DNA from: Edaphobacter modestus
Lineage (GTDB): Bacteria; Acidobacteriota; Terriglobia; Terriglobales; Acidobacteriaceae
DNA: 64,000 nt
Reading direction: 5' to 3'
NCBI RefSeq assembly: GCF_004217555.1
Contig: NZ_SHKW01000001.1
Location: forward strand, 4,464,001 to 4,528,000
Shown here: positions 18,202 to 25,457 of the stretch, piece by piece
Numbering within the stretch: position 1 is the stretch's first letter
Layout: each line of letters opens with the position of its first letter
Program-made: the position numbers and the translations under genes
Notes under the pieces: model-generated
Seen by the model: the letters and a program-made list of their open reading frames with translations, nothing else
Database searches by the model: none
Told to the model about the DNA's origin: nothing

Positions 18202-18917
18202 TGAGAATACTTGGGATCAAAGGACTGCTTGCTTTTGCGCCAATGCTGTTAGCGACCCAGCAGCTTGCATTTGCTCAAACTCCAATATCTTCTCCTGCTT
18301 TTGCGTGCAAGGAAATCCATAGAACTCTTGCACCCAAAAACCCGCGCATGGCCGCAGATGGGAGCATCATCCCTGGACAGGCAATCGTCCAAGAAAGTCT
18401 TACCCTCAGTGAGGGCGCGACCGTAAAGATCGTCGAGTATCCTCGCTCTGGAAAAGACCTGGACAGCTACAACTCCACTATCATCGTCCAGCGCGGTCAG
18501 GAACAGAAGAGTTACCCGGTCGAGAGGTTGATCAAATATGGATCGGTTCTCCGGCTAGTCGAGGTTGCTTCACTGTGTACATCATCCGACCAAGGGCTGT
18601 TTTTTTTAGCCTTCGAAGCAGGATCAAGTGGTGCGTCTGAAGGCTTCGTCGTGGTCCGATACTCCACAACAACGGTCGATGTTCAAGCCTTCCCCATGGC
18701 CAATCAGGGACGAATTGTTATCAAGAGGGCTGCGCCTAATGAGGTTGAACTATGGTCGGCAAATGCCGATAGCACCGAATGCGATGCCTGTAAGAAACAC
18801 TACTCAGTGCAAAACTGCCATGTCGAGCAGCAAAGCATAGAGTGCAAGCTGCAACCTGGGGCCGGTGAGACTCTGTCACCCAACAAGCTTATGAATGCAA
18901 GAATTGTGATTCGTTGA
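18201..18917 (+). CDS. exported protein following Rhs, possible immunity partner
   Basis: The ATG overlaps the Rhs stop codon (TAATG), so the two are translationally coupled, as Rhs toxins and their immunity genes normally are. The 238-residue product has a clear Sec signal peptide (residues 1-26, cleavage after AFAQ), so the mature protein is periplasmic. It is beta-rich and has a CDACKK motif and other cysteines late in the sequence, which could form disulfides. I do not recognise the family. A periplasmic partner fits a toxin tip that attacks peptidoglycan, but immunity is inferred only from position and export. Confidence 0.65.
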   Translation: MRILGIKGLLAFAPMLLATQQLAFAQTPISSPAFACKEIHRTLAPKNPRMAADGSIIPGQAIVQESLTLSEGATVKIVEYPRSGKDLDSYNSTIIVQRGQEQKSYPVERLIKYGSVLRLVEVASLCTSSDQGLFFLAFEAGSSGASEGFVVVRYSTTTVDVQAFPMANQGRIVIKRAAPNEVELWSANADSTECDACKKHYSVQNCHVEQQSIECKLQPGAGETLSPNKLMNARIVIR

Positions 18918-18928
18918 AATGATCAATC

Positions 18929-18954
18929 AAGGCCGTCTCTTCGGGGACGGCCTT
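18929..18954 (+). terminator. stem-loop after the Rhs operon
   Basis: A near-perfect 11-base stem with a UUCG tetraloop (AAGGCCGTCTC / GGGACGGCCTT) lies 11 bases after the stop. Only a short T-run is present (TT), so it may terminate weakly or stabilise the mRNA end. Confidence 0.7.
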
Positions 18955-19106
18955 GCTGCGTCTGTGGCCTCTGGCCCGTATGCCGCCCGGAGGAAAAGTA
19001 CGCTGCTTTCATCGAATTGCCTTGAAGGGGTGTAAATTGAACTGCGAGATTAGAATAGTAGTGTGTGGTTCAGCAAGTGGAGGCACGCTGTCGAGAAGGA
19101 GGGAAG

Positions 19107-19688
19107 ATGAGAGACATTGATGTTCGTCAAGCCCTTCTTACCGAGATGGATAGGCTTCATCCCGATAAGACCGACACTCTCGTAGTCGAAGAGTTAGGGC
19201 TGTGTCAGGGGATAGCACGAGTCGATCTAGCTGTCGTAAACGGAACCATTCATGGGTACGAAATTAAGAGTGAACTCGACACGCTTGTTCGACTCAAATC
19301 TCAAGCGGAGATCTATAGCAAAACTCTGGAATTCGTCACAATCGTTGCGGCGTCCTCTCATATTCCCGGAATAGAAAATACAGTGCCACCTTGGTGGGGT
19401 ATCTGGAGCGCTATCCAAATCGGACAAGAGGTCCGTTTGAAAGAATCGCGAAAGGCGAAGCGCAATCCCAGCCTCGCTCCCGAAGCTCTTGTTCAACTGC
19501 TATGGAGAGAAGAAGCGCTCCAGATTCTTCTTGAACACAAATTGGCCCGCGGAGTGGCGAGTAAGAGTCGTCAACACATCTGGGATCGCTTATGCGCCAG
19601 TTTTAGCGTTGAAGAGCTCGGCGATCTTGTCCGGACCAGTCTTAAACAGAGGCCCTCAAGCTGGCGAGGCCAGTCGTCACAAGCGTGA
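19107..19688 (+). CDS. sce7726 family protein (PD-(D/E)xK nuclease-like)
   Basis: The 193-residue protein matches the sce7726 family: it starts MRDIDVRQALL, followed by EELGLCQGIARVDLAVVNG and HGYEIKSELDTL. Asp40, Glu52 and Lys54 form a D-ExK pattern typical of PD-(D/E)xK nucleases. The family's function is not established to my knowledge. I chose the ATG at 19107, preceded by GAAGGAGGGAAG, over a GTG at 19065. The gene runs toward the beta-family gene and overlaps its 3' end by 47 bases, so the pair has evolved as a compact unit. Confidence 0.8.
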   Translation: MRDIDVRQALLTEMDRLHPDKTDTLVVEELGLCQGIARVDLAVVNGTIHGYEIKSELDTLVRLKSQAEIYSKTLEFVTIVAASSHIPGIENTVPPWWGIWSAIQIGQEVRLKESRKAKRNPSLAPEALVQLLWREEALQILLEHKLARGVASKSRQHIWDRLCASFSVEELGDLVRTSLKQRPSSWRGQSSQA

Positions 19689-20733
19689 TGTGATGGTTTA
19701 CACCCACTTTCCTCCAGGTCGTCGCATTCCCGGGGCCTAGGGTCGCCTCCGCACAGGCGGCGATGTAACTGTCTCCCCAACTGAAGTTGCGACCGCTATA
19801 CTCTGGACGGCTCACGAGAAGACGGCAGAGCTCAAAGTACTGATCGAACCCATACTTTCTGACGTTGCGTCCTTTGATCACGAGCCAGTCGTCAACCGCG
19901 GTGTAGCGTATATTTGCGCTCATCCTCATGGTGCGAGGATCTATATTTGTCTTGGCCACAGGGTGTGCCATTGCATAGTCACCGAAAATTAGGTCTGGTC
20001 GAGGCAGCGCTCCTGGTCGTTTTTGAAGAGTTTTCCAAAGATCCCACTCGTGGCGAGGGAGCTTAACGATGGTTGCCGCACTCACATCGCTCAGATCTTC
20101 TGGAAATGACGCGGCAGCCAAAGTCATTCTGCGCCAGGACACTTCGCGAGGGATCATCGTAAATATTGATCTGGCTACAAGAGCCTTAGTTCCCGTGTTG
20201 ACGCCAAGATCTTCGAGGTCGACGATCAAATCGACGTCGTCTCCCTCGGGAGACGCTGCGGTTAACAGTCGGTCGACTTCCTTTTCGATAGGAACGTCTT
20301 CATCGAAGTCTTCAACGAGCAGTCGGACACAGATGCCACTTCCGGTTTCAGACGAGTGGGCTTTAGCGGCTGATAGATAAGCCTCGGAGCTGGCCCTATA
20401 GATAACTGGTATGGCCTCGAGACCGAGTTCGCGCCCTTTAGTTAGGATGGCTTCTAAAGCCGTCATGCCATTGGCAAGCGTTTCATCTCCATCGAACCAT
20501 GGAAGATCGAGATAAAAAGGCGTAGTACCGCAGGCACGCTTCAATTTATCCGGAATGCCAGAGATGTGATCGTCAAGGCTCTTTGCTGGGCATTCACTGG
20601 CGAAATCCCACGGGATCGACGGGATCTCGATTAGTGGAAGGATCTGATCCTTTATCTCTGTGGCAAGGGCCTCCAATGCGGCATACTCGCCCTCCTTTCC
20701 CTTCAAGATTGGTACGTAGATAGGTTCAGGCAT
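19642..20733 (-). CDS. beta family protein
   Basis: The 363-residue protein starts with the family signature YVPILKGKEGEYAALEAL, then DQILPLIEIPSIPWDF, and has a DLIVDLEDLG strand in the middle. It appears to adopt a beta/alpha-barrel-like pattern. These 'beta protein' family members are found in phages and in bacterial genes next to sce7725/sce7726 and other putative defence genes; their activity is unknown. The ATG lies within the FRG gene end (8-base overlap) with GAGGAAG as its ribosome-binding site, so FRG and beta are translationally coupled. The 3' end overlaps the convergent sce7726 gene. Confidence 0.8.
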   Translation of the reverse strand: MPEPIYVPILKGKEGEYAALEALATEIKDQILPLIEIPSIPWDFASECPAKSLDDHISGIPDKLKRACGTTPFYLDLPWFDGDETLANGMTALEAILTKGRELGLEAIPVIYRASSEAYLSAAKAHSSETGSGICVRLLVEDFDEDVPIEKEVDRLLTAASPEGDDVDLIVDLEDLGVNTGTKALVARSIFTMIPREVSWRRMTLAAASFPEDLSDVSAATIVKLPRHEWDLWKTLQKRPGALPRPDLIFGDYAMAHPVAKTNIDPRTMRMSANIRYTAVDDWLVIKGRNVRKYGFDQYFELCRLLVSRPEYSGRNFSWGDSYIAACAEATLGPGNATTWRKVGVNHHITLVTTGLASLRASV

Positions 20734-21556
20734 TCTTCCTCACAGTACAGTGTTCAAATTCCAACCTCAGGTTCGTCGAGCGCGAAGCACCGCTCAAATC
20801 TGGGAATAAAGAAAGATGGTTGATGTTCATGCGGTTTAATGCCTGAAGACAACCGAGACGATCAGTGTCCGGGATCTCAATGCGAATAAGTATTGGATCG
20901 CTCGATCCCTCAAATGCTCGTTGAACCCACTGCTCAATCGGGGTTCCGATGGGTGCTCTAGTGAAGCAGCCGCCCTGACTTACCAGACGTTGATTCTCAT
21001 CGGACATTGGATCGACGATTTCAACTATTGGCACTCTTCCCTTCTCAATGCTCGGACCATTCTGGATTTCCAGTTCTTTTGCGAACACGGCATTTTCATT
21101 AAGCGCATAGATCGCCCTGGGTACATTCCCTACAGAAGCGTCCTCGAACGCAAAGTAAAGGGCGGCAAAAGGAGCTCGGGTCCAGTCCAGAAGAGGTGTA
21201 GCGAGGCCGAAATGCTGGCCCAGAGACCACCATTCATTCTCGGAGAGAGCCGCAGGCGATAAGCCTCGTCGACCGCGAGAAGCGTACTTGAATCTCTCGA
21301 GATGCTGCTTTGAGACATCCTCCAGTGCGTCCTGAGGTCCATCGGAAATACCAACAACTTCTAATAACCGATCAAGAGTCGTACTCAAACTCCAGTTTGC
21401 TCTGCGCTGCCCGCGCCAAATGAATGATCTCCTTTGGGGACCGCTGTAGCTGAATATTTCCGCTTCGAGGAAATCGAAGAATCGAGACCAAGATTCAAGT
21501 TGGAATGTGCTCGTGCCATCCGATTCTCCAACGTGTTGCCATCCACTCACGCCCAA
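20726..21556 (-). CDS. FRG domain-containing protein
   Basis: The 276-residue protein has the FRG-domain hallmark near its start (SFIWRGQRRANWSL, with Phe45 to Gln50 matching FxWRGQ). Further conserved blocks include LGQHFGLATPLLDWTRAP, ALYFAFED and a SQGGCFTRAP segment. FRG domains recur in genes tied to phage defence and toxin-like roles, but the reaction is not established. The best start is a TTG at 21556, placed after AAGGGG; a GTG lies two codons later. It heads a two-gene operon with the beta-family gene. Confidence 0.85.
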   Translation of the reverse strand: MGVSGWQHVGESDGTSTFQLESWSRFFDFLEAEIFSYSGPQRRSFIWRGQRRANWSLSTTLDRLLEVVGISDGPQDALEDVSKQHLERFKYASRGRRGLSPAALSENEWWSLGQHFGLATPLLDWTRAPFAALYFAFEDASVGNVPRAIYALNENAVFAKELEIQNGPSIEKGRVPIVEIVDPMSDENQRLVSQGGCFTRAPIGTPIEQWVQRAFEGSSDPILIRIEIPDTDRLGCLQALNRMNINHLSLFPDLSGASRSTNLRLEFEHCTVRKNA

Positions 21557-22055
21557 TTCTGCCCCTTATGTGGATTCCAATCAGCACTTTGAGTGTAGAT
21601 GGAAGGCAAAGCGTTGACATCTTAATTCATGAGAGGGGATTGCCGAATTCATGAGAGGGGATTGCCGAAGGGTCCGCACCGAACCGCAACTACTCTGGAA
21701 AGTGCGTGGTACGATTCTTCGCTGGTGGTACGATTTGCGGACGGAAATGGGGGGAAAACAGGGTATTGTGGAGACTGTAGAGAAATCTACGGTCTCACCT
21801 AACCAATTGAATTGTAAAGGAATTAGATTTAGAATCAGCTACTTGAGAATATTTCTGGCGGTCGAACAGTCTTTCGAACCGAAGTTACCCTTTTGGAGAA
21901 AAAGATCGATGTCGGAGAAGGAAGGAGAGTGACAAGCTCTCACTGACCTCACGCATTTTCTCTAGGAGCCTTTCCAGGTTCGACTTCGCGAAATTGCCGC
22001 GGAAACGCCACTTCCGTTGTTACATTCTCTTCTATGTTATTGATAATAAATGGGA
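21557..22055. other. intergenic stretch between FRG gene and tRNA-Ser
   Basis: A frame at 21651-21932 exists but begins inside a tandem repeat and shows no family signature or codon pattern, so I do not call it. The only structured element seen is the duplicated 22-base unit at 21625-21668. The FRG promoter should lie on the minus strand between about 21570 and 21640. Confidence 0.5.
21625..21668. repeat. two exact tandem copies of a 22-base unit
   Basis: The unit, which starts ATTCATGAGAGGGG, occurs twice back to back at 21625-21646 and 21647-21668 without a mismatch. It lies about 70-110 bases upstream of the FRG start and may be a duplicated operator or a recent slippage product. Confidence 0.75.
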
Positions 22056-22145
22056 TGGCGGAAGAGGAGGGATTCGAACCCCCGATACCCTTCCGGGTAC
22101 GCCAGTTTTCAAGACTGGAGCCATCAACCACTCGGCCACTCTTCC
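22056..22145 (-). tRNA. tRNA-Ser (anticodon UGA)
   Basis: On the minus strand the gene runs from GGAAGAGTGGCCGAG to an encoded CCA end. The acceptor stem GGAAGAG pairs with CTCTTCC, the anticodon loop is CTTGAAA (anticodon TGA) between CCAGT and ACTGG, and a long variable arm typical of serine tRNAs follows (GTACCCGG...). The T-loop is GGTTCGAATCC. All arms are intact, so it should be functional. It marks the border between the accessory region and the sugar-catabolic island and is a likely integration target, because an excisionase remnant lies next to it. Confidence 0.95.
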
Positions 22146-22189
22146 TACCTAAAGTTTAGTACGCAGCAGACAGTATCGCAAAAATAGTC

Positions 22190-22437
22190 GTTAATCTTTT
22201 ATTCCGTTGCCGGAGTTGGATGCTTCCCCCCGATAACACATGGCGCAGCCGCGTTGTCGCCTTCTTCACTCGTAAATTGTCGAGCCAAGTCTGGATGTCG
22301 GTCTCACGCCATCCGATAGCCCTGACACCGAGCGAACTCGTCTTGGTAAGGCGCCTTTGACATTCTCAGATAGATCGACTGCGCGATAGCCCTGTGAAAT
22401 CGATTACGGATTGCAGGCGAAGAATTCTTGATGTCAT
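22190..22437 (-). pseudogene. alpA: AlpA-family excisionase/regulator remnant
   Basis: Three frames read in order on the minus strand form an AlpA-like protein. MTSRILRLQSVIDFTGLSR starts at 22437, SIYLRMSKA follows, and then TKTSSLGVRAIGWRETDIQT and WLDNLR. AlpA proteins are small MerR-like winged-helix regulators or excisionases of prophages and P4-like elements. Intact ones have the TGLSRSTIYLRM helix-turn-helix and the final GWRESDIxxWL block in a single frame. Two single-base shifts (near 22380 and 22355) break it. Its place beside a tRNA is typical of elements that insert into tRNA genes; the matching integrase is not present here. Confidence 0.75.
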
Positions 22438-22990
22438 GATATTTCTCTTTCAGATTTCAAATATTTGAACTGCTGGCCTTCCCGTAGGCGGGCTCCGAGA
22501 GATCGATGGGACTTTAGATTATGAACAGAAATAGTTGGAATAGGTTCTTCCTCGTGTCTTGGGGAACGGAAAATGCCTTGCAGACCACCCTTGGGAGTGA
22601 GGGTCTTTATATGACAAAGTGATACAGCGCCACTTCTGAGCACCTACCCTTGCTTTGCAAAGAAACTACCTGACCTGGGTAGTCGTTGCTTGAACCGGAT
22701 GGTTCAGATTGGCATACCCATTCAGATCCGAATGACGACATGAGCCGAGCGGCGGCTTTGGTTGCACAGTTAACGCCAACTGCCTGATTTCTTCCGAATA
22801 TCAGGCAACCAGTCCAACTCAAATTACTCATTCAACACAGACCAGAGCGAGTCGGTTTTCTTCGCTTTACACGCGCTGTTTTCCAAGTGATTTACACTGA
22901 TCTGGCTTTTGGCCAGAGGGTGCGCTGGATTTCTTAGCGTGCAATGGAGATTGCAAGTTCCGTCGGAGCTGAGAGCGAAGGAGCCTATGT
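22438..22990. other. intergenic region between excisionase remnant and KGSADH gene
   Basis: No gene is supported; short minus-strand frames here lack any family signature and are probably decayed element DNA. Near the right end, at 22941-22954, GCAA-N6-TTGC half-sites resemble the spacing used between the TTGC-N7-GCAA operators further on. This is too weak to call a site. A GAAGGAG ribosome-binding site precedes the next ATG. Confidence 0.45.
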
Positions 22991-24589
22991 ATGTCAGCAG
23001 TTGAGATCTCCCTGTCGGGAGTTTCCCTGGTTGGGGACAGAGTGGCGTCGGCGGGCAAGGCGACGTTTCATGGTGTGAATCCTGCAACGGGACAGAAGAT
23101 GGAGCCGGTGTTTTATTCGGCTACGGAAGAGCAGATCGATGAAGCTGTCGAGCTGGCACGCGCTTCGTTCTTCGCATTCTCCGGGACCACGGGCAGAGAG
23201 CGTGGCGCGTTTCTGCGGAGGATTGCGGCGGGGCTGACAGAGCAGGGCGCTGCGATTGTGGAGCGAGCGAACCTGGAGACGGGACTGCCTCTGCCTCGCC
23301 TGCAGGGAGAGCTTGCTCGAACGACGAATCAACTGGCGCTGTTTGCGGAGGTGGTGGAAGAGGGCTCGTGGGTGGACGCGAGGATCGATGAGGCGGATGC
23401 GGCGCGGAAGCCGCTGCCCAAACCGGATGTACGCTCGATGTCGAGAGCGCTGGGGCCGGTGGCGGTGTTTGGGGCGAGCAACTTTCCGTTGGCATTTTCG
23501 GTTGCGGGAGGCGATACCGCTTCGGCCCTGGCGGCGGGATGTCCCGTGGTGGTGAAGGCGCATCCAGCGCATCCGGGAACGAGTGAGCTTGTCGGCCGGG
23601 TGATCCAGAAGGCAGTGAAAGAGAGCGGTTTGCCGGCGGGTGTTTTTTCGCTGCTGTTCGATGCTGGTGTCGAAGTGGGTGTGTCGCTGGTGAAGCATCC
23701 GGGGATCAAGGCGGTTGCGTTTACCGGTTCGCAAAATGGCGGAAAAGCCTTGATGCGCCTGGCTGCGGAGCGCGCGGAACCGATTCCGTGCTATGCGGAG
23801 ATGGGAAGCACGAATCCGCTGTTTATTTTGCCGGGAGCGATGAAGGAGCGCAGAGAGACTCTGGCGCAGGGGTTGCAGGCTTCGTTCACGCTGGGCTCGG
23901 GGCAGTTCTGCACCAAGCCGGGGTTGGTGTTTGGGCCAGCGGAGGCGATGGAGTCGTTCGCGGATCAGTTGCGAACAGGGGTGGCCGCATTGGGGCAGCA
24001 GGGAATGCTGACGCCGGGGATCGCGACAAAGTACACCGAGGCGGTAAAGGAGCGCGCGAAGGAAGGCGACGCTGAACTGATCGCAGGTGCCGATACGGTA
24101 GTGAGCGATGGAGTCGCGGCAGGTGCGGCTACGTTGTTTCGTGTTTCGCTGAAGGAGTTTCTGGGACATTCTTCGCTTGAGGAAGAGATCTTCGGGCCGA
24201 CGACCTTGCTGATTCAATATGGCGAGAAGGATGAGCTGGTGGCAGCGGCGGAGAAGTTGCATGGCCACCTTACGGCGACGATCCATGGCACGGAAGAAGA
24301 TATTGCGAATGCCGGGGAGCTGATTCGCGTGCTGGAGACGAAGGTCGGGCGGGTTCTGTTCAACGGATATCCGACGGGTGTGGAGGTTTGCCATGCGATG
24401 GTGCACGGTGGACCGTATCCGGCTACTTCGGACAGCAGAACGACCTCCGTGGGAACGAAGGCGATTGCGCGGTTTGTGAGGCCGGTGTGCTACCAGGATT
24501 GTCCGGACGGATCGCTGCCGGTGGAGCTGCGGCGGGCAAATACGCTGGGAATTATGCGGCTGATGAATGGAACTCTCACGCGCTCGTAG
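22991..24589 (+). CDS. 2,5-dioxovalerate (alpha-ketoglutarate semialdehyde) dehydrogenase
   Basis: The 532-residue NAD(P)-dependent aldehyde dehydrogenase is of the KGSADH type, recognisable from the N-terminal NPATGQKMEPVF region, GASNFPLAFSVAGGDTASAL and the SVGTKAIARFVRPVCYQ end. The catalytic Cys307 is in GQFCTKPG and the general base Glu270 in AEMGSTNP. It oxidises 2,5-dioxopentanoate to 2-oxoglutarate, the last step of Weimberg-type pentose or uronate breakdown. It converges with the FAH-xylonate dehydratase-MFS-SDR operon that would supply its substrate. The ATG at 22991 has a GAAGGAG site. Length is normal for the family. Confidence 0.9.
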   Translation: MSAVEISLSGVSLVGDRVASAGKATFHGVNPATGQKMEPVFYSATEEQIDEAVELARASFFAFSGTTGRERGAFLRRIAAGLTEQGAAIVERANLETGLPLPRLQGELARTTNQLALFAEVVEEGSWVDARIDEADAARKPLPKPDVRSMSRALGPVAVFGASNFPLAFSVAGGDTASALAAGCPVVVKAHPAHPGTSELVGRVIQKAVKESGLPAGVFSLLFDAGVEVGVSLVKHPGIKAVAFTGSQNGGKALMRLAAERAEPIPCYAEMGSTNPLFILPGAMKERRETLAQGLQASFTLGSGQFCTKPGLVFGPAEAMESFADQLRTGVAALGQQGMLTPGIATKYTEAVKERAKEGDAELIAGADTVVSDGVAAGAATLFRVSLKEFLGHSSLEEEIFGPTTLLIQYGEKDELVAAAEKLHGHLTATIHGTEEDIANAGELIRVLETKVGRVLFNGYPTGVEVCHAMVHGGPYPATSDSRTTSVGTKAIARFVRPVCYQDCPDGSLPVELRRANTLGIMRLMNGTLTRS

Positions 24590-24622
24590 ATGTGCTCTAG
24601 TGTGTTCGTAGACGCGTGAGAG
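24573..24622. terminator. inverted repeat between convergent KGSADH and FAH genes
   Basis: CTCTCACGCG (24573-24582) and CGCGTGAGAG (24613-24622) form a perfect 10-base stem, the left arm lying within the last codons of the KGSADH gene. There is no T-run, so it may only block read-through between the convergent genes. Confidence 0.4.
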
Positions 24623-24632
24623 CTTCGGTTTG

Positions 24633-25457
24633 CTAGGCGACGGGATTTTCTAAAGTTCCGATGGTGTCGATGGTGATGCGGACGACGTCTCCGCTGGAGA
24701 GAGTGAAGTCGTCGCCGGGGACGATTCCTGTGCCGGTCATAAGAAAAGCGCCGTGGGGGAAGGTGTTGTCTCGGAAGAGATAGGCGGCGAGCAGCTTGGG
24801 GTCGCGCTTGAGCTCAGCGAGAGTGGTTGCACCGGAGAAGATCGTGGAGCCGTTGCGATCGACATGAAGCTGGATGGATGTGATGCGCGGCAGGGGATCG
24901 GGAGTGAGCAGGAGCGCGGGGCCGAGAGCGCAGCTTCCGTCATAGACCTTGGCCTGGGGAAGGTAGAGAGGGTTTTCTCCTTCGATATCGCGGGAGCTCA
25001 TGTCGTTGCCGATGGTGTAGCCGGTGATGACTCCGGTGGAGCTGATGAGAAGAGTGAGCTCGGGTTCGGGCACGGACCAGGTGGCGTCGGTGCGGATGCG
25101 AACTGGATGATAGGGTCCTACGACGCGGCGGCCGGTTGCCTTGAAGAAGAGCTCGGGGCGTTCGGCGTTATAGACGCGATCGTAGAAGGTTCCACCGCCG
25201 GCGTCTTTGGACTCTTCGATGCGCGCATCGCGACTGCGGAAGTAGGTGACGCCGGCTGCCCAGACCTCCTGGTTGCCTACCGGAGCGAGGATCTGGCTTT
25301 CGTCGAGAGATGAGAGCGGTTTGCCGGACAGTGCGGTCTTGACTCGCTCGTACACGTCGGGGCTTGCAATCAATTGATCCCAGTCGGAGGCTTCGACGGA
25401 ATAAAAGCTGCCGTTTTGCTCTGCGTAGAAACCTGTCGTCGTGCGATAGAGCTTCAT
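24633..25457 (-). CDS. fumarylacetoacetate-hydrolase-fold enzyme, probable 2-keto-3-deoxy-pentonate dehydratase
   Basis: The 274-residue protein has FAH-family features: EVWAAGVTYFRSRDAR, ERPELFFKATGRRVVGP, EPELTLLISSTG with metal-binding acidic residues, then GNDMSSRDIEGENPLYLPQAK and a GTGIVPGDDFTLSSGDVV end. The family includes the dehydratases that turn 2-keto-3-deoxy-L-arabinonate or D-xylonate into alpha-ketoglutarate semialdehyde. That role fits here because the gene sits between a xylonate dehydratase gene and the semialdehyde dehydrogenase gene. The start at 25457 overlaps the dehydratase stop (ATGA) with GGAAGGAAA as its ribosome-binding site. The exact substrate stereochemistry is inferred from neighbours. 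Confidence 0.85.
   Translation of the reverse strand: MKLYRTTTGFYAEQNGSFYSVEASDWDQLIASPDVYERVKTALSGKPLSSLDESQILAPVGNQEVWAAGVTYFRSRDARIEESKDAGGGTFYDRVYNAERPELFFKATGRRVVGPYHPVRIRTDATWSVPEPELTLLISSTGVITGYTIGNDMSSRDIEGENPLYLPQAKVYDGSCALGPALLLTPDPLPRITSIQLHVDRNGSTIFSGATTLAELKRDPKLLAAYLFRDNTFPHGAFLMTGTGIVPGDDFTLSSGDVVRITIDTIGTLENPVA

Noticed and set aside
21651..21932. Open frame of 93 codons between the tandem repeat and tRNA-Ser
   Set aside because: It begins inside the duplicated 22-base unit, has no family signature and no ribosome-binding site.
22941..22954. GCAA-N6-TTGC before the semialdehyde dehydrogenase as an eighth operator
   Set aside because: Neither flank completes a TTGC-N7-GCAA palindrome, so it is reported only as a weak half-site pair.
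22994..24406. Long open frame antisense to the aldehyde dehydrogenase gene
   Set aside because: It mirrors the dehydrogenase codon bias in G+C-rich DNA, is extremely Arg/His-rich and matches no family; a shadow frame.
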